Shown piece after piece: positions 16,876 to 25,306 of a stretch of DNA of 64,000 nucleotides. The notes below the pieces were generated by a model that searched no databases, had not been told where the DNA came from, and saw nothing but the letters and a program-made list of their open reading frames with translations. A program made the position numbers and the translations under genes. This DNA is from Clostridium merdae (GTDB lineage: Bacteria; Bacillota; Clostridia; Oscillospirales; Acutalibacteraceae), in assembly GCF_900176635.1 (NCBI RefSeq), contig NZ_FXLN01000004.1, positions 62,001 to 126,000 of the forward strand, written 5' to 3'. How positions within the stretch are numbered: the stretch's first letter is position 1; each line of letters begins with the position of its first letter.

Positions 16876-16903
16876 TTGACATTTGAGTCTCAAATGTTAA
16901 AAT
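16876..16903 (+). promoter_or_regulatory. uxaBA promoter containing a 19-bp palindrome
   Basis: TTGACA (16876-16881), a 16-base spacer and TAAAAT (16898-16903). The region 16879-16897 is a perfect inverted repeat: ACATTTGA, GTC, TCAAATGT. It overlaps the -35 and fills the spacer. Its sequence differs from the LacI operators, so a second regulator is likely. A further pair, AATTGGTT and AACCAATT, lies at about 16823-16850. Confidence 0.8.
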
Positions 16904-16908
16904 AAAAA

Positions 16909-16924
16909 ATGTAAGCACTTACAT
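16909..16924. promoter_or_regulatory. LacI operator at uxaB
   Basis: ATGTAAG and CTTACAT mirror each other around CA, directly after the -10 of the uxaB promoter and overlapping the likely transcript start. Six of the seven arm positions match the copy at 16759. Confidence 0.88.
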
Positions 16925-16947
16925 TGTGAAAAGGAGTCATCTTTGTT

Positions 16948-18423
16948 ATGAAACAGATTCAGGAGCTTCATTCGCGCACACCCTGCGAAATAAAGGTCGT
17001 ACAATTCGGCGAAGGAAATTTTTTGAGAGCCTTTGTGGACTATTTTATTGATGTAGCCAACGAAAAAGGCGCATTTAACGGTGACGTTGCCGTGGTTAAG
17101 CCGATTTCTTTCGGTACTCTGGAGCGTTTTCACAAGCAGAATAATCTTTATACGGTTTCTCTGCGCGGCCGCAAAAACGGCGAGCCATCTGTTGAAAACC
17201 GTGTGGTCACCTGCATCAATCGGGTTGTAGATGCTTACGGTGAATATGAGGAATATGCCGCATTGGCAAAGCTCCCCAGTCTGCGTTTTGTCGTATCAAA
17301 CACAACAGAGGCAGGCATTGTATATGATGAGACTGACCGTTTTGAGCTAACTCCTCCCAATACCTACCCCGGCAAGCTCACCAAATTTTTGCATGAGCGT
17401 TACACCGCGTTTAACGGTGCAAAAGATAAGGGCCTCATTATGCTGCCGGTAGAGTTGATTGAGAATAACGGCGGAAAGCTGCGCGACTGCGTAAACCGCC
17501 TGATTGATTTGTGGCAGCTTGGCGATGAATTTAAGAGCTGGGTAGCTGAAAGCTGTGTGTTCTGCAGCACCTTGGTTGACCGTATTGTAAGCGGTTACCC
17601 CAGAGGGGAAGCCGATGCAATCTGCGAAAAAGAGCTTGGCTACCAGGACGAGCTTCTCGATGCCGGCGAGCCGTTTGCACTTTGGGTTATTGAGAGCGAC
17701 AAAGATATTTCTGGCGAGTTGCCGATTGACCACCTTGAAAAAGACGGAATGGAGGTTATCTTTACCGATAACCAGAAGCCATACCGTGAGAGAAAGGTGC
17801 GTATTCTCAATGGTGCGCATACCTCCTGCGTTTTGGCAGCTTACCTTACTGGCAAAAACATTGTTCGCGACGCCATGCAGGATCCCCTGTGCCGCGAGCT
17901 GATGGAGCGCACCGTATTCGATGAAATTGTGCCTACCGTAAAGCTGCCTCGCGAACAGGCAGAGGCATTTGCAAATTCTGTACTCGAGCGCTTTGACAAC
18001 CCGTTTGTAGACCACGAGATTCTCTCCATCGCATTGAACTCCGTTTCCAAATGGAAGTCTCGTATTCTGCCTACCTTTAAAGACCAGTTTGCAGCGAATG
18101 GTAAAGCACCGAAATTCCTTACCTTCTCCTTTGCTGCTCTGCTCGCTTTCTATACCATTGAAAAGCTGGAAGACGGCGTAATGGTCTGCCTGCGTGACGG
18201 TGAGCCTTACCGCTTTAAGGATGATGAGCCGGTTATGGATTTCTTTGCGAAGCATTGCAAGCTACCGGTTGCAGAGTACGTGAAAGCGGTTGCTTCCCAT
18301 GAGGAGTTCTGGGGCGAGGATTTGGCCAAGTTCGGCGATTTTGCAGAGCAGGTAACTGCAAACTTGGAAGACATTCGTGCGAACGGCATGACAGCCGCTG
18401 TGAAAAAGCTGCTGGGAAAATAA
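16948..18423 (+). CDS. uxaB: Tagaturonate reductase (altronate oxidoreductase)
   Basis: 491 residues, matching UxaB of the mannitol-dehydrogenase family. It reduces tagaturonate to altronate with NADH. The Rossmann part begins VVQFGEGNFLRAFVDYFIDVANEKG, then VVVKPISFG; the catalytic region holds KVRILNGAHTSCVLAAYLTG, with the N and H typical of this polyol dehydrogenase family, and FVDHEILSIALNSVSKWKSRILPTFKD. The start has AAAAGGAG upstream, inside a leader with LacI operators. uxaA follows after 15 bases in the same operon. Confidence 0.95.
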   Translation: MKQIQELHSRTPCEIKVVQFGEGNFLRAFVDYFIDVANEKGAFNGDVAVVKPISFGTLERFHKQNNLYTVSLRGRKNGEPSVENRVVTCINRVVDAYGEYEEYAALAKLPSLRFVVSNTTEAGIVYDETDRFELTPPNTYPGKLTKFLHERYTAFNGAKDKGLIMLPVELIENNGGKLRDCVNRLIDLWQLGDEFKSWVAESCVFCSTLVDRIVSGYPRGEADAICEKELGYQDELLDAGEPFALWVIESDKDISGELPIDHLEKDGMEVIFTDNQKPYRERKVRILNGAHTSCVLAAYLTGKNIVRDAMQDPLCRELMERTVFDEIVPTVKLPREQAEAFANSVLERFDNPFVDHEILSIALNSVSKWKSRILPTFKDQFAANGKAPKFLTFSFAALLAFYTIEKLEDGVMVCLRDGEPYRFKDDEPVMDFFAKHCKLPVAEYVKAVASHEEFWGEDLAKFGDFAEQVTANLEDIRANGMTAAVKKLLGK

Positions 18424-18438
18424 GCGGAGGAGCCTTTT

Positions 18439-19923
18439 ATGAAGCAGTTTTATCAGATTAACCCCAAAGACACCGTTATTGTTGCATTGCAGCCGATCCC
18501 TGCGGGAACGGTGCTCGATGTAGATGGCAAAGAGCTGAAGGTGGCAAACGATGTGCCACCCGGCCATAAAATAGCACTCAAAGAAATGAACGAGGGAGAG
18601 CCGATTGTAAAATACGGCTTTCCCATCGGTACTGCGGCTCGCAACATTCAAAGCGGTGAGTGGGTACACACCCACAATGTAAAAACAACGCTCGGCGAGC
18701 TTTTGGATTACACTTATACTCCCGATTTTCATGAATTGGAAGCGATTGCGCCCAAAACTTTTGAGGGTTACCGCAGAAAAGACGGAAAAGTGGGTGTTCG
18801 CAACGAGGTTTGGATTATTCCAACGGTTGGTTGCGTGAATTCCATTGTAAAACAGATAGAATTGCAGTCTCAGCAATATTTAACCCCAGAGCTGGACGGC
18901 ATCTTCTGTTATACACACCCCTATGGCTGTTCTCAGCTTTCCGATGACCATACCAATACGCAAAAAGCGTTGACGGGAATGATTCACCATCCCAATGCGG
19001 GTGCGGTGTTGGTTGTTGGCCTTGGTTGTGAAAACAACACCATGGAGCAAATGCAGAAAATGATTGGCGATTATGACTCTGAGCGTGTGAAGTTCATGGT
19101 TTGCCAGGAATTTGAAGATGAGGTTGAGGTTGGCGTACAGCTCATGGAAGAGTTGTGTCGTTATGCTTCACAATTCCGCAGGGAAGAATGCAGTGTGTCT
19201 GACCTTGTAATTGGTCTAAAATGCGGCGGTTCGGATGGATTCTCCGGCATCACCGCAAACCCGCTGGTCGGTGCTTTCTCCGATTTGCTGGTGGCACAGG
19301 GCGGAACCAGTATTTTAACTGAGGTTCCCGAAATGTTCGGTGCGGAAACTATTTTGATGAATCGCGGAAAAGACCGTGCAACATTCGATAAAACAGTTGA
19401 TTTAATCAACGATTTTAAAAAGTACTTTATGCGTTATGGGGAGGAGATCGACTCCAACCCGTCCCCCGGCAATAAAGCCGGCGGTATTACCACATTGGAG
19501 GATAAATCCCTCGGGTGTATCCAAAAGGGTGGTACAGCTAAAGTAGTGGATGTTTTGGGTTATGCACAGCCGGTTGCCCATAAGGGATTAAACTTGCTGC
19601 AAGGCCCCGGAAATGATTTGGTCGCCTCCACAGCGCTGGCAATTTCGGGTGCGCATATCGTGCTGTTTACCACCGGGCGTGGCACTCCGTTTGCTTGTCC
19701 TGTTCCCACGATTAAAGTTTCAAGCAACACAGCACTCAGCCAGAAAAAATCTGGATGGATTGATTTTAATGCCGGCCAGCTTTTGGAAGGCAAAAGCATG
19801 ACTGAAGTTGCCGGGGAATTCTTCGACTTTATTGTTGATGTTGCTTCCGGCAGAAAACATGCAAAGTCTGAACTGCTGGACAAGCGTGACTTGCCCATCT
19901 TTAAAGATGGTGTTACCCTTTAA
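18439..19923 (+). CDS. uxaA: Altronate dehydratase
   Basis: 494 residues, full-length UxaA. It dehydrates D-altronate to 2-keto-3-deoxy-D-gluconate and needs a divalent metal. The N-terminal SAF-like domain (about 1-95, with IALKEMNEGEPIVKYGFPIGTAARNIQSGEWVHTHN) is followed by the catalytic region: FEGYRRKDGKVGVRNEVWIIPTVGCVN, HPYGCSQLSDDH, VLVVGLGCENN, LKCGGSDGFSGITANP and the late FTTGRGTPFACPVPTIKVSSN. GGAGGAG lies ahead of the ATG. Terminator at 19952-19986. Confidence 0.96.
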   Translation: MKQFYQINPKDTVIVALQPIPAGTVLDVDGKELKVANDVPPGHKIALKEMNEGEPIVKYGFPIGTAARNIQSGEWVHTHNVKTTLGELLDYTYTPDFHELEAIAPKTFEGYRRKDGKVGVRNEVWIIPTVGCVNSIVKQIELQSQQYLTPELDGIFCYTHPYGCSQLSDDHTNTQKALTGMIHHPNAGAVLVVGLGCENNTMEQMQKMIGDYDSERVKFMVCQEFEDEVEVGVQLMEELCRYASQFRREECSVSDLVIGLKCGGSDGFSGITANPLVGAFSDLLVAQGGTSILTEVPEMFGAETILMNRGKDRATFDKTVDLINDFKKYFMRYGEEIDSNPSPGNKAGGITTLEDKSLGCIQKGGTAKVVDVLGYAQPVAHKGLNLLQGPGNDLVASTALAISGAHIVLFTTGRGTPFACPVPTIKVSSNTALSQKKSGWIDFNAGQLLEGKSMTEVAGEFFDFIVDVASGRKHAKSELLDKRDLPIFKDGVTL

Positions 19924-19951
19924 TTAGCTTTCATCGATTTCCCTTTTATAT

Positions 19952-19986
19952 GGCACTCCTGTTTTCGCAGGGGTGCCACTTTTTTC
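19952..19986 (+). terminator. Terminator after uxaA
   Basis: GGCACTCCTG and CAGGGGTGCC pair (one G-U) around TTTTCG, followed by ACTTTTTT. Confidence 0.9.
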
Positions 19987-20083
19987 TCTTCATCTCTGCT
20001 CACTGTCAAACAGGCTTAAAATTTGTCTTTCCGTAGTATATATGGTGATAGAAATAGCTTGAGGGGAAAGGGAGTTCTGCTTT

Positions 20084-20992
20084 ATGTATCCGATTTATCC
20101 GTACTATGCAAGCAAACAAGTCTGCAAAGAAGAACCGGTCGCATTTCCATCCCAACAACAGACGGTACAACCCGGCATGGAATACTTGATGAAGCCGCTG
20201 CCGATTTTTGAGAACCCGGAGTACCGGGTAGGTGGTAAGCTAAAGGGAAAAACGGCACTCATTACCGGTGGGGATAGTGGAATTGGCAGGGCGGTTTCGG
20301 TTGCTTTTGCCAAAGAAGGCGCGAATATTGCCATTGCGTATCTCAATGAGCGCAAAGATGCGCAGGATACAAAGCGAATCATTGAAGAGCAATATGAAGG
20401 CCAGTGCCTGTTGTTGGAAGGCGATCTTCGCAGTGAAGATACCTGCAAACAGGTCGTGGAGCTAACTGTTCGGCAATACGGTGGGCTTCATGTATTGGTA
20501 AATAACTGCGCCGTTCAATTCGTGCAGAAAAACTTTACGGATATTACCACAGAGCAGCTGCACAATACCTTTGCTACCAATGTGTATTCTTACTTTTTTC
20601 TAACGAGATATGCTCTTCCATATTTACATGAAGGAGATAGCATTATCAATACGGCATCTGTCGTTGCATACCGCGGGGACGAAAATTTGATTGATTATTC
20701 CGCCACCAAGGGAGCGGTTGTGTCGTTCACGCGTTCGCTGGCACTGAATTTGGTGCAAAAGGGAATACGCGTGAATGCGGTTGCACCCGGCCCGTTTTGG
20801 ACTCCGCTTCAGCCGGCTGCCGGTTCTCAGCCGCCGGAAGCCATTCAGTCCTTTGGTGTGAATACTCCTATGAAGCGAGCGGGTCAGCCCTTTGAGATTG
20901 CTCCGGCCTATGTGTACCTTGCTTGTGATGACTCCCGTTATATGACAGGCCAAACCCTGCACGTAAACGGCGGAGAGTGGATAGGCGGATAA
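20084..20992 (+). CDS. SDR-family oxidoreductase (YhdF/general-stress type)
   Basis: 302 residues. The long N-terminal arm (about 1-50, rich in P, Q and Y) before the Rossmann core is typical of the YhdF/GSP39/YghA group of short-chain dehydrogenases. The cofactor motif is TGGDSGIGRAV, then NNCAVQF, and the catalytic S-Y-K are seen in INTASVVAYRGDENLIDYSATKGAV, with the proline-glycine loop VAPGPFWTPL. It presumably reduces an aldehyde or ketone with NADP(H); the substrate is unknown. NNCA replaces the usual NNAG. AAAGGGAG precedes the ATG. It stands alone between two terminators. Confidence 0.92.
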   Translation: MYPIYPYYASKQVCKEEPVAFPSQQQTVQPGMEYLMKPLPIFENPEYRVGGKLKGKTALITGGDSGIGRAVSVAFAKEGANIAIAYLNERKDAQDTKRIIEEQYEGQCLLLEGDLRSEDTCKQVVELTVRQYGGLHVLVNNCAVQFVQKNFTDITTEQLHNTFATNVYSYFFLTRYALPYLHEGDSIINTASVVAYRGDENLIDYSATKGAVVSFTRSLALNLVQKGIRVNAVAPGPFWTPLQPAAGSQPPEAIQSFGVNTPMKRAGQPFEIAPAYVYLACDDSRYMTGQTLHVNGGEWIGG

Positions 20993-20994
20993 AT

Positions 20995-21032
20995 AAAAAA
21001 GACCTCTGGTTATATACAGGAGGTCTTTTTTT
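20995..21032 (+). terminator. Terminator after the SDR gene
   Basis: AAAAAAGACCTC and GAGGTCTTTTTT enclose a 13-base loop; the T run is long. Confidence 0.92.
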
Positions 21033-21115
21033 ATGGTCTGGATTCAATTACCATTCTATGCTATACTTTGTGTTAATTATAATGAATATAAATTCCAGTT
21101 GAAAGAGGGGGCACA

Positions 21116-21859
21116 ATGGCGCAGTTAAATCAGATAGCATCCATTTTTTCAGGCTGGGAAAAAGCGATGATTCGTTCTTGTTTGGATGGCTGTATGGGTT
21201 ATTTTCTTACGGATGATGAGCAAAATCCGTCTGCGGCTCAAATAGTGGTAGGGGATTTTTGCTTCTTTGCGGGTGTTCCAAAGGCAGCTTTGGCAGCAAA
21301 AGCTGCATCGCCAATTATAGCTCTGCAAAATGCAGAATGGGAGCAAATACTCCAATCGGTGTGGGGAAATCGTGTAACCAAAGCAACACGATATGCCATT
21401 CGAAAAGAGCCGGATGTGTTTTCTCCAGAACGATTAAATGGCTATATTGATGTGTTAGATGAGGGCTATCAGCTGGAATTTATTGAAGAAGAGCAATACC
21501 ACTCTTTACTAGAGGAGGATTGGTCCCGGGATTTGTGCTCCCAGTTCCCCAGTTATGAAGAATACCGCCAGAAAGGGTTAGGAGTTGTAGTAACATATAA
21601 AGGAAAAGCGGTGAGCGGTGCTTCCTCTTACTGTGTGTATTCAGGTGGCCTCGAAATTGAAATCGATACAAACCCGGAGTATCGAAGAAAAGGGCTTGCA
21701 ACTGCCTGTGGAGCCGGTTTGATTTTAGAATGCCTAAAACGTGGTCTATACCCTAGCTGGGATGCGCACGATTTGCGTTCCGTTGCTTTAGCAGAAAAGC
21801 TGGGGTATCATATGGATTACCCTTACACCGTTTATATAAAAAATGATTTTTTTCTTTGA
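21116..21859 (+). CDS. GNAT-family N-acetyltransferase (PF12746 type)
   Basis: 247 residues. The N-terminal half (about 1-130) is a less conserved partner domain seen in the GNAT_acetyltran (PF12746) group, with VGDFCFFAGVP and ATRYAIRKEPDVFSPERL. The C-terminal half carries GVVVTYKGKAVSGASSYCVYSGGLEIEIDTNPEYRRKGLATACGAGLI, in which the RRKGLA loop binds the acetyl-CoA pyrophosphate. The substrate is unknown. GAGGGGG is the ribosome site. It shares a two-way terminator (21878-21926) with the convergent msrAB gene. Confidence 0.87.
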   Translation: MAQLNQIASIFSGWEKAMIRSCLDGCMGYFLTDDEQNPSAAQIVVGDFCFFAGVPKAALAAKAASPIIALQNAEWEQILQSVWGNRVTKATRYAIRKEPDVFSPERLNGYIDVLDEGYQLEFIEEEQYHSLLEEDWSRDLCSQFPSYEEYRQKGLGVVVTYKGKAVSGASSYCVYSGGLEIEIDTNPEYRRKGLATACGAGLILECLKRGLYPSWDAHDLRSVALAEKLGYHMDYPYTVYIKNDFFL

Positions 21860-21877
21860 GATAGACTATTATATAAA

Positions 21878-21926
21878 AAATAAGACACTCTGAAAAAGCG
21901 GAAGCTAAATCAGAGTGCCTTTTTAA
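21878..21926. terminator. Two-way terminator between GNAT and msrAB
   Basis: GACACTCTGA and TCAGAGTGCC flank a 16-base loop, with A-rich and T-rich flanks on either side. Confidence 0.75.
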
Positions 21927-21946
21927 TTGGTATATAGAAAAGAACT

Positions 21947-22900
21947 TTATTCTGAAATGAGTGGGAGCAAATGCCCGTATCCCTCTTTTTCCATCTCTTC
22001 TTTGGGGATAAACCGAAGTGCCGCGCTGTTAATACAGTAGCGCTGCCCACCTAGCTCTTTAGGGCCGTCCGGGAACACATGACCCAAGTGCGCATCACCA
22101 ACACGGCTTTTTACTTCTGTGCGAATCATTCCATGCGTAAGGTCAGACTTCTCCTGCACCACATTGGGGTCTATGGGCTTGGCAAAGCTTGGCCAGCCGC
22201 ACCCGGAATCGAATTTATCGCTGGAAGAGAAGAGAGGCTCTCCGGTTGTAATATCTACATAAATACCAGGTTGGAATACGTGGTCAAACTCATTTTGAAA
22301 GGGAGGCTCCGTCGCCTGCTGCTGTGTGACTTTGTATTGCAAGTCGGTTAGCTTGCTGCGAAGCGTATCTTCACTCGGCAGTTGGTATTGAGCGGGGTTT
22401 ATAACAGCACGGCTGGCTTTCTCAAACTTTTCAGGAGCAATATGGCAGTAGCCGCCGGGGTTTTTATCAAGGTATTTTTGGTGGTACTCTTCTGCCGGAG
22501 AATAATTGGAAAGCGGCTTTACCTCAATTGCAATTTTTCTATCGTGTTTCTGTTGCAGCCGCTGAAGCGATTTTTCTATAACCGGTAAATCACTTGCCTG
22601 GGTATAATAAATACCTGTTCGGTATTGGCTGCCAACGTCACCGCCTTGCCGGTTCAGCGAAAAGGGATTAATAGAATCGTAGTATAGCTCCAATAAATAC
22701 TCCAAAGAAAGCGTTTGCGGGTCGTAAATAACCTTTACCGTTTCGGCATGCCCCGTGTTTTGGTTGCAAACCTGTTCGTAGGTGGGAGACTGTGTTAAGC
22801 CGTTCGCATACCCAACTTGTGTTGAAAGCACCCCGGGTATGGAGGAAAGATATTTTTCGCTTCCCCAAAAGCAACCGCCAGCCAAGTAAATTTCAGACAT
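21947..22900 (-). CDS. msrAB: Bifunctional methionine sulfoxide reductase MsrA-MsrB
   Basis: 317 residues from ATG 22900, which has GGAGGC upstream; the longer frame to 22933 includes that site. The MsrA part (about 1-160) has the catalytic GGCFWG with Cys10, and GYANG, GHAETV and QYRTGIYY. The MsrB part (about 180-317) has FDSGCGWPSF, VGDAHLGHVFPDGP and the catalytic cysteine in RYCINSAALRFIP. The two CxxC zinc pairs of many MsrB proteins are absent, so this is the zinc-free form. Together the domains reduce both S and R epimers of methionine sulfoxide with thioredoxin. No signal peptide: a cytosolic repair enzyme. Confidence 0.96.
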   Translation of the reverse strand: MSEIYLAGGCFWGSEKYLSSIPGVLSTQVGYANGLTQSPTYEQVCNQNTGHAETVKVIYDPQTLSLEYLLELYYDSINPFSLNRQGGDVGSQYRTGIYYTQASDLPVIEKSLQRLQQKHDRKIAIEVKPLSNYSPAEEYHQKYLDKNPGGYCHIAPEKFEKASRAVINPAQYQLPSEDTLRSKLTDLQYKVTQQQATEPPFQNEFDHVFQPGIYVDITTGEPLFSSSDKFDSGCGWPSFAKPIDPNVVQEKSDLTHGMIRTEVKSRVGDAHLGHVFPDGPKELGGQRYCINSAALRFIPKEEMEKEGYGHLLPLISE

Positions 22901-23100
22901 CGTTTTTGCCTCCATTCTATACTGATGATACAAAAAGCCATTTCTTTTTCTTATAAGACTATTATAACAGAAAAAGGGAGGTGCAATACAGTTCTATATA
23001 AAATGAAAAAGCACCGCTTTTACGGCAAGAATGGCCTATTTTACCTGAAGATAAGTAGAAAACAAAAAAACAGATTAGAAACATTTGTTTCTAATCTGTT

Positions 23101-23187
23101 TGGTGCGAGGGAGGAGACTTGAACTCCTATGAGCTTGCGCTCACTAGAACCTGAATCTAGCGCGTCTGCCAATTCCGCCACTCTCGC
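23101..23187 (-). tRNA. tRNA-Leu (anticodon CAG)
   Basis: On the minus strand an 87-base class II tRNA with encoded CCA. The anticodon stem CTAGA/TCTAG encloses TTCAGGT, giving CAG. The variable arm (TGAGCGCAAGCTCA) and a T-loop TTCAAGT are clear. The acceptor pair 6-67 is A-C, a mismatch; all other acceptor pairs are Watson-Crick. Confidence 0.95.
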
Positions 23188-23220
23188 ATGTTTTTTTTGC
23201 AACCATTTGACTGCTTGAGT

Positions 23221-23249
23221 ATTATAGCATGGGCTATTTTGTTTGTCAA
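23221..23249 (-). promoter_or_regulatory. Consensus promoter of tRNA-Leu
   Basis: On the minus strand TTGACA (23244-23249), a 17-base spacer and TATAAT (23221-23226), a perfect sigma-A match 34 bases before the tRNA. From 23250 to 23591 I see no gene; only an AT-rich leader for the next small gene. Confidence 0.92.
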
Positions 23250-23591
23250 CAAGGTTACAAAAACTTTTTCGACATCTTTTCATTTGATTCGGAAGATTCG
23301 ACAATTATGCAAAAAAACTCGAATTTTATACAGTCGAAATAAGGTCTTAAAAAGAATAGTAAAAATCAAAATTACTGATTTGTAGAGATATTTCGCTAGT
23401 GATTCGTGGCATATTTTGGCATATTAGGCATTGTTAACGAAAGAATTACAATTAATCGCCGAAATATTCATAAAACCTCCATTTTTAATGTATTCAGGAA
23501 ATAAACGTATAATTTGACAAGATTCACCATATCGATAAGATATAATAAAAGACAGAAAATGAGTGATAAATAGAAAGGATGTATAACACCA

Positions 23592-23804
23592 ATGAGAATA
23601 CTGGTAACAAAAGAAGAGCTGGACAGAAAGCTGACACAGGTCAGTCATAACGATTTAATTGAGTTATGCATTGTACCGGCGCAAAAAGATGGAGCGGAAT
23701 ATAACCCCGGATTTTTGCACCTCGGTTTCATACATAATGGACAATATTATGATTTGGAATCAATTGATGCGTATTTTACTCAGGAAGGAATCAAAACAGC
23801 TTAA
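23592..23804 (+). CDS. Small protein of unknown function (70 aa)
   Basis: Begins MRILVTKEELDRKLTQVSHNDLIELCIVPAQ and ends with a compact part HLGFIHNGQYYDLESIDAYF. It has no membrane segment or signal peptide, and I do not recognise the family. AAAGGATG is the ribosome site, with a spacer of about 10 bases. TTGACA occurs about 80 bases upstream with several TATAAT-like words, so it has its own promoter. Codon usage looks like that of neighbouring genes. A strong two-way hairpin follows at 23883-23933. Likely a real, short, soluble protein. Confidence 0.62.
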   Translation: MRILVTKEELDRKLTQVSHNDLIELCIVPAQKDGAEYNPGFLHLGFIHNGQYYDLESIDAYFTQEGIKTA

Positions 23805-23882
23805 TAATTGCATGATGTCCCCTCCCCCCAATAAATTGGCTTATGCCATCCCTGCGATGTGATAGTAAACAGTAAAATATCC

Positions 23883-23933
23883 TGAACCCCCAAAAGGGCC
23901 CATCTAATATAGACGGGCCCTTTTGGGGGTTCA
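23883..23933. terminator. Two-way terminator, 19-bp perfect stem
   Basis: TGAACCCCCAAAAGGGCCC is mirrored exactly across a 13-base loop. The AAAA/TTTT block within the stem gives a U-tract in either direction after the inner GGGCCC stem. It separates the convergent genes at 23592 and 24292. Confidence 0.75.
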
Positions 23934-24204
23934 TTACTTAATATATATGGGAAAAGTGTGTCATAAGCAGTTTAAAAACAACATTTCAGATGTTGTACAG
24001 AAGGAAATATAACGACTAGGGTTAATTGTATAGTTAGTATACTTATATTGAAAACATGAAGCCCCCATAGATACAAGCATATAACTGAATAATTGAATTT
24101 TATCACGTTGTTATTTTTTAGTCAATCTATTTTAAGGAAATAAAATGATTTTTTTTGAATTTTCTTATCAGATTGCATTATTTAAACCTGTATTACTGTA
24201 ATTT
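23934..24204. other. AT-rich intergenic stretch without recognisable features
   Basis: No open frame with a ribosome site, no RNA motif and no repeat that I can support. It lies between two hairpins that serve the convergent flanking genes. Confidence 0.6.
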
Positions 24205-24259
24205 TGCAATAAAAAACTCCTTCTCTATACCTAATTTAGTGAAGGGAATAGGAAGGAGA
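24205..24259 (-). terminator. Terminator after the GNAT gene at 24292
   Basis: On the minus strand CTCCTTC and GAAGGAG pair (with extra pairing inside) and run into TTTTTTATTG. Confidence 0.8.
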
Positions 24260-24291
24260 CTATACTCATACGTTTTGTTGTGGCAAAAGCG

Positions 24292-24774
24292 TTACAGCGT
24301 ATGGTAAAATAAAATAATATCTTGGTAGGTGTGGTCTTTCATCCGAAAACCAAGTGGGACGGTACCGATTTCTACAAAGCCTAATTTGCGGTATAAGCGA
24401 ATAGCGTGAATATTGCTTTTTACTACAGCATTAAATTGGAGAAGCTGAAAACCAAGAGCTTTGCTTTTCTCTAAGGAATGCTGAACTAGAAGTGTTCCTA
24501 TTCCGTTCCCTCTGTATGACGGCAGTATCATATACCCAGCATTGGCTTGGTGATTACAGCGCCCCACGTTGTTTGGGTGTAGGATATATAATCCCATAAT
24601 CACACCGTTTTCTTCTGCCACTGCGGTAAAGCTTTGTTCCGCAAAAAAATCTATCGCTTCCTCCAGTGAGAGAGAATCAGTTTGAGGAAAGGAATTCCCC
24701 TCCTCCACAATTGTATTCCAGATTTTTGTTAACATAGAAATATCTTTGTCTTGATATTCTCGAATCGATACCAT
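24292..24774 (-). CDS. GNAT-family N-acetyltransferase
   Basis: 160 residues from ATG 24774, preceded by AGGGAG; the longer frame has no such site. The fold is a single GNAT domain: MVSIREYQDKDISMLTKIWNTIVEEG, then FTAVAEENGVIMGLYILHPNN, the acetyl-CoA loop ILPSYRGNGIGTLLVQHSLEKSKALGF, and LQFNAVVKSNIHAIRLYRKLGFVEIGTVPLGF at the end. The last block, with NIHAIRLYRKLGF, is typical of YhbS/PhnO-like and related small-molecule acetyltransferases. The substrate is unknown. It stands alone between terminators and the tRNA-fMet gene. Confidence 0.9.
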   Translation of the reverse strand: MVSIREYQDKDISMLTKIWNTIVEEGNSFPQTDSLSLEEAIDFFAEQSFTAVAEENGVIMGLYILHPNNVGRCNHQANAGYMILPSYRGNGIGTLLVQHSLEKSKALGFQLLQFNAVVKSNIHAIRLYRKLGFVEIGTVPLGFRMKDHTYQDIILFYHTL

Positions 24775-24895
24775 TACGGAGCACTCCCTAACTGCATTGC
24801 ATCTAAATTTTAAAAAAGTATAGCACAAACCAAGAGAGGGAACAAGCAAATTAAAAAGGCCTTTTTCATTAATTTAACATTTTTTTCAAAAAGGC

Positions 24896-24924
24896 TTGAC
24901 TTTTTAGGTGTGCGATGTTATTAT
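24896..24924 (+). promoter_or_regulatory. Promoter of tRNA-fMet
   Basis: TTGACT (24896-24901), a 17-base spacer and TATTAT (24919-24924), 32 bases before the tRNA. Confidence 0.88.
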
Positions 24925-24956
24925 AGTTAAGCGCTCACGAAGGGTTGCAAAAATAT

Positions 24957-25033
<77 letters not shown>

Positions 25034-25038
25034 AACGT

Positions 25039-25085
25039 ATTAAGCTTGAACAAGTTCAATTTTGTTCAAGCTTAATTTTTTATTT
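25039..25085 (+). terminator. Terminator of tRNA-fMet
   Basis: ATTAAGCTTGAACAA and its exact reverse complement enclose an 8-base loop, followed by TTTTTATTTTAATT. Confidence 0.92.
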
Positions 25086-25215
25086 TAATTTAGGTAGGGC
25101 AATAGAGAAGGTTGTTCAAATTAAGAACTTTAACCTTGAGTTTTGAAATATCTGGCGATTTTAATCTGGAGATTTAATTAGAAAAGAAATTGTAAAAGAT
25201 AAAAGGGCCTTGTCC

Positions 25216-25261
25216 GAAACTAAAAGGGTCGACACTTTGAAGTGTCGACCCTTTTAGTTTC
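25216..25261. terminator. Two-way terminator, 22-bp perfect stem
   Basis: Two 22-base arms (25216-25237 and 25240-25261) are exact mirrors around TG, with GTCGAC in the inner stem and AAAA/TTTT outside it. It separates tRNA-fMet from the convergent aroD and serves as the aroD terminator. Confidence 0.78.
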
Positions 25262-25306
25262 AGAAAGAATTGGAAAGTGCTTTTTAAAGTAATCTGTTTT
25301 AACACT

